Origin: Aquila chrysaetos chrysaetos
Lineage: Eukaryota > Chordata > Aves > Accipitriformes > Accipitridae
Assembly: GCF_900496995.4 (NCBI RefSeq)
Contig: NC_044004.1
Location: forward strand, 78,623,538-78,687,537
DNA: 64,000 nucleotides
Direction of reading: 5' to 3'
A program made the position numbers and the translations under genes. Every line of letters begins with the position of its first letter. Position 1 is the stretch's first letter. Under the pieces are notes generated by a model, which was not told where the DNA came from, made no database searches, and saw only the letters and a program-made list of their open reading frames with translations. Shown here one piece after another: positions 1-13,024 of this stretch.

Positions 1-94
1 GGGTGGTGGATGTGTTACAAAATAGAGGGAAATTAATCATAAGCAAGTTGTATTTCTCAATGTCAAAATAATTTGTATTGATTTACTTTTGCAG

Positions 95-915
95 ATTCAT
101 CCTCGGAGAAGGGAGCCCATCGCTGACAGCCTATAACCTGGAGAAGCGTAGACCAAACGCTGCAAGCTCGTCTTGCAACTTCATTATTCTGTTTCATTCT
201 GTTGTTTTTTTCCCCTAGCTCCTTATCTCTTCAGTGCATGTTATTTATGCCTGGTGAAATAGCCGCAAGGACAATAGAAAAGCAGATCATACAGGCTAGT
301 GATCCTCAGGATCCAGTTAAACTCTGCTGGGAAGCGTTATTGCCCTTTGTTCTGAAGATGCTGTTTGTGCTGCCTATGAGAATCTGTTAAAAAGCCTTAT
401 GAGAAAAGATGCAGCTATTGCTGGGGATTCAGAGACAGTCACATCTGGTTTGAATTCAAGAGCTTATAAGCCCGGTAGTGTTGTGATATTTTTTTTGTTT
501 GAGAATTATAGTCTTTTTTATTTGATTCCAGGGAATGATTTGTTGATATACCATCTTGAACTCTGTACTCTTTTTCTTGGTTGTTTGTTAAAAAGGAAAT
601 CTGCTTCGCTGTTGTAACAAATTTGTGTTAATTGTAAGCAGGGTACCGCCGATGCCAGACCAGGTGGAAGGTGCCTACTCCCCTTTTTGAGTCAAGGCCA
701 GCTCTCCTTTTGTTTTGGCTCCAGAATTATATGAAAAATGTAATCACAGTTTTTTCTTTGTGTACTTACTTGTATCAGAAGAATTTTAGTAGAAATATTT
801 AATGGGTTTAACTTCTAAGTGAAAATGGCTTTATATTTCCAAGTGATTCTTGTAATGAATCTGAACATCATTGTGTTAACCTCTAATCTGAGAATAAATC
901 CTGGCTTTTAAAATG
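95..915 (+). other. Candidate terminal exon and 3' UTR of an upstream gene (possibly TNIP3)
   Basis: An acceptor-like stretch (TTTACTTTTGCAG) ends at position 94. A canonical AATAAA lies at 893-898, so 95-915 could be a terminal exon with about 790 nt of 3' UTR. One frame reads x-SSSEKGAHR then TGA at 124-126. This loosely resembles the extreme C-terminus of TNIP3 (ABIN-3), an NF-kB-inhibitory A20-binding protein. TNIP3 lies next to NDNF, in the same orientation, in other amniotes as I recall the synteny. The other two frames also reach stops quickly. The match is only about nine residues, so the assignment rests mainly on expected gene order and would be refuted if TNIP3 transcripts end elsewhere. 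Confidence 0.3.
893..898 (+). terminator. AATAAA polyadenylation signal candidate
   Basis: A canonical AATAAA hexamer about 770 nt after the possible terminal stop codon at 124-126. It supports, but does not prove, a transcript end near 915. Confidence 0.3.
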
Positions 916-3900
916 AAATTGTATTTAGACCATGAATTTTTTTCAGAAAATTGTGGTGAATTGGTGTTCAGCAAACATTACTTGATAATCTACTTGCAGG
1001 ATTGTCTCTTCCCTTCAGGCTTTTAAGAGGGCAGCTGTTGGGAGGCAGGTACGTGAACCTGCTGGGATCCCACCTGAAAGAAGGAATTGAGATTTTCGCA
1101 CCATAAGGCCCCATGAGATGTCCTGTGTGCTTTCCTTATAGCTCAGAAGCAGTTAATATGAGTTTAAGTTCCCACACAAACAGCTTTTTGAGCTGTGCAA
1201 AGGCAGTCTCGTCAGTTACGAGACCGCCTGCCTGTGTTATTTCTGCTTTTAGAACAGGTATTTCCATTCCCATCAATATACAAAGGCCTGTGCATTAAAA
1301 TAATAACCTTGCAGGATTAAACATGTTCAGCATTTCATTTTGGACACAATGGGGAATGGTCCATGGGAAAGGACTTTTCTGCTGTTATATTTTACAATGA
1401 TGCTGCTTTTGCCTACACGGATCAAAGAAACGACACTCCTAATACAGACTCAGGAAGAACATGAGCAAAGCACTGAGCAAACCGGCCTCTGCAGAGAAAT
1501 TGCTTTTTCATGAACTATTGAAAATTAGAGTTTGACTGCAACTTTAGCTACAGAATAAACTCCCGAGTCTCTGTTAGAGAGATAGGAGTTTTTATCTCTG
1601 CATGAATTTGGAGCTGGCTTACAGACACTGTAGCAGCAGATAGTTTAACCAGCAAACAATATAACCGCGCAACTCCTGATTAGTGATTTGGCTAATAAGG
1701 GTGAGATCATGGAAAATGCTAATGCGGTGCCTTCGGAAAATCCAATTATAATGTAACCTAATTCAATGCGAGCTCTCAGCAGGTGACCAGTGCTGTGGGC
1801 AGAGCACCCTGCACTCAAAGATGTTGTGAATCCTCAAAACAGACAAGCTTCTGTTTTGTTGGTGTGGGAGGCAACAAACCCCCGTTTCATTCATTTCCAG
1901 TGTTTTCCCCAACTTACCACGAATGTTTGTGCCTTCCATTTGTGGCGCTTAACTCATTATCTGACAACTTGTGCAAGCATTATCTGGCCCAAGCGGATGA
2001 TTCAACGCCACCCATTCACAGTAGGAAAATAGAGTTTGCAGGGCTATCTTTTTTTTCTCTGTGTAGTCATGGGTTTTTAATGTTTGGCTGGCTTGGGCAC
2101 AAGACTGTAAACCTTGACTCACACAGATCCTAATCACATTAAGTGTGGGGTATTCCTTGTATTATATGATGGCGGATTTTTATCTTTCAAAATGCATATA
2201 AAATGCCTGTACAGTTGATTTTCCTCTTGATTTTCTTGTAATGATGTATGTTTCCCAAATGCAGGTGCTGTCATCTATTTGAATTAGCATTGTCAGACTC
2301 AAACACCCCCAAAGGATACGCTTTCTGCAGTGACCCAGACAAGTTTGAGGGGGTGAGTTATTTTAGTTAAAATCAATCATAGTACTCATAACAGGCGTTT
2401 TTCCTTCCTTGAGCTTTGCCGAAACTGGGTATCAGCACTCCCAGTTCTTCCTCTGGCCTTTTAAAGAACGTTCTGGCATTTCCCAGTCTTTGTTACATAT
2501 TTTATTTTCCATCTGATTCTTTCTATTTAGCTTTCTCTGATATTTTTGAGTATCAGTAGTGAGTGGACCAATTTCACAGTAAGGGCTAATGCGTTTGTGA
2601 AAGGCCTTTTCTTTTTTCCTTCCTTTTCTTGTAGGGACTGCTCAGGGTTTGGGAATATTGGAATTATTATGCACATTGCAAGAGGAGCAATTCATATACA
2701 GAGAGTAACTTTCTTTTCGTACCGGACCAGGCACTTATGTGAATACCCAAACCTGTAACAGCAGTATGAACTACACTTGTGGTTTCTGTCCCATGATTTC
2801 ATCTCTCACAGTGGCTTGGGGAAACAAGACAAGCATAAAGTGATTTTCTGTCAAAACTTCTCAGCAGTTTAAGGGGATGTTTTCACTCATCCAGCAGAAA
2901 GACCAGTGTGACCTGGCCATGTTTGTCCTGCATCAGTGCTGGCCAGTCTGCCCACCAGGCGAGATGTATCAGGAGCGCTTGACTCGTATCCCTGTGTGAC
3001 TGCCATATTAAAAATACTTACAAGGTGATGAAATTTTAGGTATACGATAAGGAACTGACCCATAATGAAGCTGATTACTCAGTGTGTTAAAATGATGGGG
3101 GAGATCCAGGCGTTGGTCATGATCAGCCCTTGGAAAGCCTTGTACTTCTGGTGGGAGTGTGCGTGTTGACATGTGTTTGTACAGATTCTGAATGACGAGT
3201 TATGACAGCTAATAGACACATGAAATTTTATTAAATAACAGATGTGGGGGAACATTTTATGTATGTTTTGGCATGAGTTTGTGTAGACTTTTCTTCTAAA
3301 CTGAACTTTTTCCATTTGGTTGCAGCGTTATATACTAAACATGTTGTGGAAAAATTTTAATTTCTATGAATGAGAGCAAGTGTTTATATGTCAAGTTAAA
3401 TTATCTGCTTACAGTATTATTTTACATTATTTTCAACATGATATGCTGGATTCACTAAATGATGTTTTGATTACCATAACAGTAATTATCCAACATTAGA
3501 ATAGGAGCACGCTTGAACTCATGGAGTCATTAACACAAAAAAGGTACTTAAAAGCTTGGGGTCTTTTGGGAATTTTTGTCCCATGCTTTATTTTTTATCT
3601 CTCTCTCTTTTTTTTTTTTTTCTTTTCTTATGGAGCTAGCAGATGTGACACCAGCATTTTGCTGACTTGAAGCTTTTTGTTTTGATTCACCACTATTTTA
3701 CTTCTCAGGTATTTTAAGCTCTGTGCCTTGTCAAAAATGTATGTTGTTTTAAGATTGTCTTTTTCTTCTGAAGGCCTGAAGTGACAGTCATGCCAATGCT
3801 TATTCCATTCAATTTCTATAGATATTTCTTTCTACTTTTATACATAGATAATATGTGGCACGATATGAAGATTTTATCGGTGATAAGCAAGATGTCACTA

Positions 3901-5150
3901 AATAGCATCCTTCCTTAGTCTCAGGCTGTCATTAGTTTTAGGAAGGAAAAACTGTTACTTTGAAATTGCTGGTAAAAGCTAGGACCTGTTTTAATTTCCT
4001 CAGAAACTCTGGATATAAGAGGAATTGGATTCATGATAATGCTGTAGGCAAAGCACATGGGGTGCCCCAAATACACACCTATGCTGTCCTAGGCTGGGAA
4101 GGCTAGATACCACAGCTGAGGATGATTTGATAGATTACAAGCAAAATCCTGGATGACATTACTTTCCTCCTTGAATCCATTCACTAGTTTTTTGTCTTTT
4201 ACTGCATCAATATTAGATTTCCTGTCCAAATAATAAACATTCATCTCTCATTCATCTCCCACATAACATTTCACTCTCTCAGGCTCTCCCAGTTTCTTAT
4301 CTTTCCTCTTGCCTTCCGGAGCACAGCTTTTGCATCCTATATAAGATGATGTTGCTGTTGGAGTCTTCAGCTTCTGCCTGTCAGAAACGCTCCTGTCTTC
4401 CTTCAAATCTCTCCTGTAACCCCACTTCCCAATTTCTCTGTATGATTGATTTCTAAACCTTCTTTACTTGCAATGGCCTTTCAAATTTTTCAGCATACCA
4501 TTCTTGTTTGTCTTTTAATAATATCTAGGAGAAGGTCAGGGCTTTAGTTTCTAGATCCACTGGCAAGGAATGCCATTCTACAATCCCGTAAGAGGGATTA
4601 ATGTGTTATCCACTGCAATGCAAAGCGTTATATATAGTCATGTGAATTATAGTAAGAACACATCATCAACGAAAATATTTTCTTCTGACATGAAATGAAT
4701 TATATAAATAGTAGAACTACATATGCATGGTGAATGCTGTGGATGAAAGAATGCACTGTACCCTTTGGCTGTGGTTCCCCACACCCAAAGACTTGCACTT
4801 CATTAGCTCTATGCCATATTCCCAACCTTCTACCAGTCTTTGCTCTGTCAGCATTTCACTTTCCATGACAACATGTTTTGGGGGAATTAGGATTATGAGA
4901 TGCCCCAAATTTCCAGTCTTCATCCCTCTCTCCCTTTCTGTAGTCTAGAATACAGTGAGAAAAAGCTGGTGGTGTGTGACAATACCTTGTGGTCAAGCAA
5001 GCTCAGCTGCTCCAGCTCCCCCTGTTCTTCCCCTTATAATAGACTGGGAATGCAGCCGTACCCTAATGAGCTGGGAATTCTGCCTCGCCCATACCACCCT
5101 GTGCTGAGCTTACAGAGTATTTCTAATCAGGTTGAAGTTCTCTCTTGTTT

Positions 5151-5167
5151 AAAAAAAAAAAAAAAAA
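5151..5167. repeat. Poly(A) tract, 17 bases
   Basis: Uninterrupted run of 17 A. No retroposed body or target-site duplication was recognised upstream of it. Confidence 0.9.
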
Positions 5168-7044
5168 TCCTCATGTTTTAAAAATGGTTTCTGTATTTTA
5201 ACTTTGTTGTGAGAATGACAGAAGAATTTCTCTGATTTTTGCAGATGCAAGTTTAAAGGTCTGCAAGACACCACAGGGTGGAAAGTATTTTTTTGATTAA
5301 TAAAACACTTTCCCACCAGGAGCCAGGATGCCGGCTAATGCTGTGTTTTCACTTACGGCAGCAACGGCCTCGCTTCCACCTGCCCTATAAATGGGGAACA
5401 CCCAGGTGCTTCCTGTTCAAGGGTTGCTTATGCGAGAGCAAAGGGTCCATGCTGGCCACCGACCGTGAAATGGGCTGGTGGTGGTGAGAGCAGGGCTGAG
5501 GGCAACGATGGGCGGCAGGTAGGGTACGAGATGGGGCACGGTTCCTGATACAATCTGTTGATCGATGTAGGAGTCAAGATCTTGCAAGACTGAGACCGTA
5601 GACTGCAACTCTGTTAGGCTAGTGGGAGGTATCAGACCAAGGTGGGGTCTGGGGCTCTTCCCATAGCCAAGGGAAAGGATTTGGAGAAGGGAAATCTTGT
5701 GGAGCGAAAGCAGGATGTGTGCCGCTAACGTTTGTATCGCATGACTTAAGAGAGAAGTTACAGCTTTGATGAATGGTAAAGCTCCTTTGTTGGCATTTTC
5801 ATCATCAGGTTGGTTTCTTTCATTTAATTATTTGATTTAGTTGAGAAGAGAGAGGGAGATGTTTTAATTTTCTTGGAGGAAGTTTTAATTTTGTGCCTTC
5901 CAGTGTTCAGGCATCCTGTATCTCAGCTCTTAGTCATGTAAATCCCAAGTTAATCCATTTAAGGTAATGGCATTACCCTGCAGAGCTGGCACATGCATAG
6001 GTCCTTTGTAAGGTTTTCACAAAACCAGCTATCTCTTTGACTAAATACACCAGTCACTAAACTGTTACTTAAGGCTAGGCATAAAGCACCAGCCAGACTA
6101 TTTCCCTATGCTAAAAGTTGGGAAAGAGCTGCATTTTTCTGAAGTTTGAAATAAGAGCTGGTCTTTCTGTAATTCCTATTCTTTTACCCTTTTTCTCCGC
6201 AATGCCAAATTTGCAGCCTGTCCTTTCTAGTCATGACCCAGCATGGAATCTGTAGAAATAAAGGGTCGGAAGAAACAATCCTAGTCGTGCTGAATGGAAG
6301 GACTAGCAATGTTACCAGAAAAACACGGTCATCAACACCAAAGATCAGGTTATTTCAAATAAAATTCTTTCAACATAAATGACCTTTTCAGACACCAAAA
6401 CAGCTTTGGAGGGTCAATCAGTCTCCCCACATTTTCAGCTTTCTTTTGGGAAGGAACATTATGGCCATACAGGAGAAAAGCCGATCGCTTATTAACTGGT
6501 ATAACAATGCTCTCTTACATCGGCAGTGGCAAGGCAGGGATTACTTTATTCCCTGTTATAATTCCCCTGTGGCCAAGAGTTAGTGAAGGTGGGGATACCA
6601 AACAGGGGACTTGGAGTGATGTACTTGCTCTAGAACGGAAGGGAACTTGCTAAAATCGGGTTTGAGGCATGAATATTGCATTACAGCTAAAAGCAGGCTT
6701 GAGTCTGGCTCAGTAATGCCAGCAAAATTAGTTGCTCACAGGGATTGTTCCTAATCCTTAATAGTGACAATTAAAATTCAAAGCGTGTGTGTGATGTTGT
6801 TATCTCACTGTTCATGACTTCTGAAGAGACATCTGACTTCCCTGAGGATTTGGGTGTGGTTGGGTCAGAGCGCTGTAGCTGCTTTTCTATTTCTGTCTGA
6901 TAAATTAATAACTCGGGACTGTGAAACACAGCTAAGAAAAAGTTGCAAAACCAGAAAACCTCACCACCAAATCAAACCCAATGCAGTACAGGGTGACCTC
7001 TGTGAACCACAATTCTGCATTACAAGATACCTGTTGGGCAACTG

Positions 7045-7074
7045 AAAAAAAAATCCCCAGAAAAAAAAAAAAAA
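7045..7074. repeat. Interrupted poly(A) tract
   Basis: Nine A, the short spacer TCCCCAG, then 14 A. Low-complexity DNA with no recognised retroposon body. Confidence 0.85.
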
Positions 7075-10000
7075 GGCAATTAATCTGAATGTGCTGTTAA
7101 TTTAATAGTATTCCCAGGGGGAGCCTTAGACAGTGCTACTATTCACAAGCTTACCATAACTTCCTACTGTTCCACAGATGCTTGTGACAGGCTCCACTTT
7201 TCATGCTCATTCCTCTGAAGTCCTTTACTTTGGAGTCAGCAAACCATCTATTTGTATTTTATGAGTCAAACGAAGTTTATGGAAAGTAAAATTCCCATTG
7301 GAAGTGAACTTAGAAAGGTGGTGCTGTACCGCCAGGAAACTTTCCCAAATAATTGAATTCTTTTAATAGAAGTTTTCACTTTGATGAATGCAAACATTCA
7401 AGCTGTAGCATGTTGTGAGGCTCTCTGTATCTGAAAGCACAGATAAGAGACGTGGGAAAGGCAAAGAAAAAAACTTCTGAGTAGTACCAGGGAGGGGGAG
7501 GATATTAATAAGGAAGGAATATCCCTCATGAGTTTCTTGTTTGTTCTGATTCATTCAGCCTATTTCGCCCAATTTTGTTTAGTTTCTGTATGTAAACAAC
7601 ACCGCTGTTTACGAGCAGTATTTCATTTTGTTTTAGAACGGCTTAATCTTACGAAGTCTGTGAGCCTTTCTTCATCTGAGAAGAAAATGATACAGACATT
7701 GCACCTTGATTTATGTGTGCTAGTAGGGTGTAACACTGACATGATGTTTCATGACTACTAAGCAGATGCCACTCATTTTGGTCAATCATTCTCAAAAATA
7801 CTACATTTCAGCTGCAGACATCTAAATCTCCATTAAATTCTTCAGGCTACTTTAAACTTCTACAGATTAGTCCCTGAAATTCTGCAGGCTTTCTGCCTCT
7901 GAAGTCCCCAGAAACCTGGTGGGACTCTGCAGAGTCAGGCTGATTCTGGCTTTGCTAAACTGCACGGGTTTTCCTAGGAAAATAGGAAAAATACATGTAG
8001 ATAACTCAGATTCTTCCAGGTGGTCTAAGGGACTGTATGTGCAGGTGGTGACGTTAATGCACAAGTGAACACATCCCAGTTTGTGCTCATGTGCGTACTT
8101 GCATATTTATATTATACACATAGAAAATAAGTGTTCAGTTATGAAGGTTTGAGCGTAAGACCTGATTATATAAATATACATGCTCTTTCCTCTAGGAAAG
8201 AAATCTAGCAGGATTGCTAAAACTTTTAACCTGGCCACTTAACAAGAGTCAGTATGCTGTGTCCCCAGGGGAGAGCGTTGTAGTAAGAAAAAATGAAGAT
8301 TTCTTTTTAACCTGGACTTTAAGCTTCACTAGGCTTTAATTTTTAAGTCTTCCCAGGCTGAGAAGCTTTGCTTGTGTTAACGATGCGTTGTATTCAGGGC
8401 TGGCAGAGTCCACTCCCTGCCACCATGCTTGCTTTCTCAGCGACGGCTTTCTGTTTATACACTGGTGAGGGAAAAGTGCATTTCCGTTGCTTTTTATTTA
8501 CTCTTTTATAAGAGTACTTTGAGTTTACTAGAACAGTTTAATTGGGCTCCAAAGCGGTCTGTACCGCTCACAAAAGCATACTGTTGTTCCACTTCTATTT
8601 TTCCTTTCGGGATGAGGGGCCTCCAGAGCTAAACCACCATCTCCTCTCTTCCCGCAGGCTGCGGAAAGGCTCGTGGTGCACCTCCGTGAGTGTTGCTGGA
8701 GTAGCAATGGGCAGCAGACGCCTTTCCTCTCCTCGGCCTCCTTCGCCCAGCGGCGTGTGGTATTTCAGCAGGAGGGAGAAGGTCAGTGCCTCTCCGGCAG
8801 AGCTGTGCTCGCAGCCGAGAGGAAGGCTGGATTTGTCTGAAACTACACGATTTTAGACAAGCCTGAAAAACCACTCTGGGCAATTTAAACACCTTTCCTT
8901 TGTAGTGAGAAAGTACAGTATAAAAACTGGCTTCCGCAAAGGCTTCCCGGGCCATTCCCTCACTTCACAGCATTGGTTTCTGTTGCGCAAGGCACAAGCT
9001 CTTCATTACAGGGAGGGGATTGTTTTTAGGAGTTCCCAAACACAGGTATGACCCTGCCTCATCCTTGCACGGAGGGGAAGGGACACAGGCAGAACAGGTC
9101 CATGCTCTTTGCCTGGTTTCCTGTGGAGCAGTGTTTATGAAGCTGTGCTGGCTGCATGCAGGCATGTACCTGACAGTGCATGCACACGTCTGCCAGGCCT
9201 TCCCAGTGACTTTGTAACATCTATTAAATGTCACGTTTGCCAGCTTCAGTCAAATTTGATAGAAAGCCAACAGGTCTCAAGGGTTTTAGCTTCCTAGAGG
9301 TGGGCAGGTAGAAGATAGGGGAACCTCTTCGCTCAAGGAAATCGCATCATGTGCTCCAGCCTTATTAGACATCAGAGAATCCACACGGAACCGCAGCCAG
9401 GTGAGACTTGTCCCTAGCAGACCCAACTTCATCGACTCAGGGCCTGTTCGATCTCCATCCCTGGTCCTGCAGAGCTGGTGAGATTTTTCTGAGGGGGAGA
9501 GGCAGGTTGTAATGAAAAAATGTGGGGTGTGTATGTTATGTACTGTGGACACTCAGATAATTATGTCATTAGTGTGATGTTTTTCTTGATATTGCAGTCT
9601 GCATGATCTGAATCTTGCAGAGTTAGGCACGTGATCAGTTTCTGCCTGAGTGGTTATACTACAGACCATACACATGTTTTTCTGATATATGTATTGTTTC
9701 CATAAGAGTATTATGTTTCATACTCTTCATTTTGTATAGGAACAGTTGTCTTTCAGAAGGCTGTCTGACAAAGCCATAAAAGGCAGATAGGTGGGTAAGA
9801 GTGATCAATCTTTATTTCCATTATGGTCATATAACACAAGACAGGGTTACATGAGGTTACACTCATGTAACATGATAGGTTGGTTTTCCACTGTTTCCAG
9901 TTGACTAGTGTTCCAGTGAAAGAAAGCTCCATCTTTATTCAGGACTCTGAAGATGTATTACAAGGAGTGCACACCAAAATAGTGTAACCTCATGTATAAA

Positions 10001-12585
10001 ATTAAGCCTAGTGTGTTCCTCTATTTAGGAAACTGAGGCTTTTGTATTTTTGGTAGTCATTCATTGATGAAATTGTATGCCAGCAGAACAGTAAAATAAG
10101 AACATAGAATGTCAGTAATATATGTGCACATTTGTGTATGTATACATAAAAGTCAGGACATGTTCAGAAGATGGAGTCCAACCTGTATGTTTTTATCAGT
10201 GGGAACTTTGTCTGAATAAGGGTATCAAAATACAGTCACTGCTGTACAGCCTCATCTCTGCTTTGGGGATCATAAAATTCTTCAAACAACTGCATATGTG
10301 ACTTTCTGCTGGGAAGGAGCTTTACTGACTCTAGAAGGAGTGAGCATGTAAAATGTAGAATATTTGTAATCCAGATCCAGGCCAATTCAGAGGAAATCTG
10401 TCATGTTATCAATAAAGCAGGAGAAGGTTATAAATTAGCGCATGATAAATGAGTTGATGGGCTGGCAGCTAATCTAGACAATAAATTGTAATATCCTTAT
10501 TGATGCCAGGCTGAAGTTAGCACAGCTGAAGTGCTTTGGTGCTGGTCTTCCCTTGATTCGGCAATGGGAATTATGTGGACATGGTCATCATCATCTTGAT
10601 GGTTTCACAGAGAAACCACGCTATCTTCTCTGGAAAAGTGGGGTGTAATAAGCAGCACTCGAGGATGCTGCCTTGTCTGTGTAGTGCCAGACCTTTACTG
10701 AATTGGCATTGCGTTGCTGTGGCTAAGCTGTAGCTGGTGCTAATGCTGTCTCCCTCTTTAGTTCTCCATCATCCCACTTCTTTCTTAACAGGAGTAAAAT
10801 ATCTTTTGAAAACAAATGTGCTGTATCTTATCCCGTTTTCAAAGATTGTGATGGTGATGGGGAAAATGAATGCCTTCTAAGCTGTACGTTTCCTATTTGG
10901 CTTTTGCTTGGTTTTAAAATGCTGTTTCCTTTCCCTTTCTCCTTGCTCAGCCAACACTCGCCAATCTTAGAAAGCAACCCTTCACCCTTGAAAGACCTGT
11001 TCTCTCAGCACTGCTGGGGATATTGCCAGGTAGTGGATGTACTTATTTTTTGGAACTTGTCCTTGGGATAACTGGTACCATCAATTGTTGGTTGCACATG
11101 AAGGCATTGCATGACTGCCCTCTCTGCCTGCGTTAGCTGGTTAGCACTGCGCAAATACTCTATATACAGTGTGATGGAGCGCTTTCCTCTCCCAGGGGGT
11201 ATGTGTTTGCCACACGGACCTCCTTTTCCAAGTTTGGATTCTGACTATTCTTGGAAACATTAGCAAAAGAGGAAGAAAAAAAAGAAGAGCTACCTGTGGA
11301 CCCCAGGAGAAAGTAGATTCCAGGAAGAAACTTGGGGCCTGTGAAATTTTTGCCTGCACGTTTCTTGGATTCAGTGTAAGAGTTTTTTAAGCAGTGATCT
11401 TAGTAACATTCCTCAGAGCCTTCCAGCACAGCAGGTCATGGTGTTTACAGACAATAAATGCCAGTTCTGTGTGGAGGGGTGGGAGAAGAAACTGGGGTTG
11501 GAAAGTATTTCATTGGCTTGTACGAAAAACCTTAAAGCTGGTGCTGAGAAAAATAATTATCTTTAAGCAAACAATTTCATTTGGGGTAGTAATACCCCAA
11601 AAGTGTTTCCAGCCACTTAGTTCAGGGGTGCTCTTTCCACACTGACTCTTTGATTTAGTTGACTCCCTGTGTTCCTCCAGCTGGTGTTGTAAAAACGAGA
11701 GGAAAGATTAAATAAATGTATCCCGTCAATTCCTCCTTGGCTCTTATGGCTTCAGTAGTAAGCTCATCTGCACAGATTTCTTAATGTCTTGAGGCAAGCT
11801 CTCCCATGGGCTTTCCTGAGGACCACACACAGACATTCAGTTCTCTTCGTGCATTTTTCTGTTAATTGCCCATCTTCTAACAAGCAGTCCTTGAGCTTAT
11901 CAAGAGTCACAAATAACTTCTTTTGAATAGCTCTGATGTGCTTAGCTACAAGGAAATTGTAAATAGAAAGCGTCTCTGTTGTGCCTTTTGCTCCTCACAA
12001 CATATGAATACTATGAAAAAAACAGACAAACTCGTTGGGCTTGTTGACTACACACACACACATCTGAGGCTATGTGCAAGGCGTTCACATAGCCATATGA
12101 ATCCTGCTACCCTGTCCAATTTGTGGAGGCTCCTACCAGAGACAACACAGCGGGTCCTTCTGAAGGCAAACAAGTTACGTGCGTTCCCACATGCTGTGTT
12201 CTTTAGTCAGAGACAAATTTCTCCTGTTATATAAGATGTTGGGTTTTAAGCTTTGCATAATTGTGTTCTATATCATTTCGATCTTGTGTGTTTTTAAGTT
12301 TTGCTTTCCTGGCCAATGCAATTTATTGCAATTAACTTTTAATCTTCTGCATTGGTCTTTATCATCTATTCACTTGGGATGGGAAGCAATTACAGATCTT
12401 TGAAATAGATGTCCTACTTAGACTCGGCAAAATATCTCTAACAGGATCCGGTGTTTAATAAGAGAGGATTAAAAACTATGGTAACAACCTAAAGTGCAAA
12501 CTTGGGAACTTTGTTGTTCCTAAGCTGTACTGTCTCTTGTCAATGCAGCCAGGTGCGGTAGCTGGAGAAGGTGCTTAGGGATCAG

Positions 12586-12935
12586 GGCTCCTGTCACTGG
12601 TTTGCCATGTGACCAGAAACAAGTCCCACCTGGCTCTGTTTGTTGTCTAAAGACAGTCACCTAGTGCCATCTGAGGGGCCACTGGGTATCCAAAACGTCT
12701 GCAGATACGGTACTGGGCAATGGGAGGCTTACGCCCTTCAGTATGGGCAGCTGTGGCCAAATAGGACACCCAGAGATGTCTCAGAAGGTGTTAGGTACCT
12801 CTTGTCAGGAAACTGAAGTAGCCTTTAGTCTCCCTGTGTCTTGTTTTCTCCATCAGTAAAGACCGTGATACTGGTTGCACAGGGAGGTTGTAAGGCTTGA
12901 CGTCGGAAAATGCACTTAAGACAACTCCACAGGTT
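12586..12935 (+). repeat. MIR/CORE-SINE-like remnant, interrupted
   Basis: Positions 12586-12627 resemble the MIR core around its GCCACTTACTAGCTGTGTGA block: here GTCACTGGTTTGCCATGTGA, followed by a CAAGTC-like stretch. Positions 12826-12935 resemble the following MIR segment (CTGTGTCTTGTTTTCTCCAT, then AGTAAA and GGAGGTTGTAAGGCTTGA). About 190 bases of unrelated sequence separate the two halves. The comparison is to the ancient amniote MIR consensus as remembered. Divergence is high, as expected for a SINE of that age, and a profile search would settle it. Confidence 0.4.
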
Positions 12936-12994
12936 ATTTTCAGAGGACAGAAAGTCAGAGACTCTCTCTGACACAAATCTGGTTACAATTTCTG

Positions 12995-13024
12995 GTTCAC
13001 CTCTCACCTCTGCGAGAGGTGAAC
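12995..13024. repeat. Perfect 11-bp inverted repeat with 8-nt loop
   Basis: The left arm GTTCACCTCTC (12995-13005) is the exact reverse complement of the right arm GAGAGGTGAAC (13014-13024). The loop is ACCTCTGC. It lies in intergenic DNA just after the SINE-like remnant. Confidence 0.9.

Larger units (their letters stand above)
916..12585. other. Intergenic DNA, no supported gene
   Basis: No open frame here has a recognisable domain or a convincing chain of splice sites. The stretch holds ordinary single-copy-looking DNA, homopolymer tracts (T-rich at about 3594-3628, A17 at 5151-5167, A9 and A14 at 7045-7074) and a 7-bp hairpin (GTCTCGT/ACGAGAC) near 1207-1225. A speculative exon-like pair at 2265-2352 and 2635 onward is discussed under findings. 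Confidence 0.6.
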
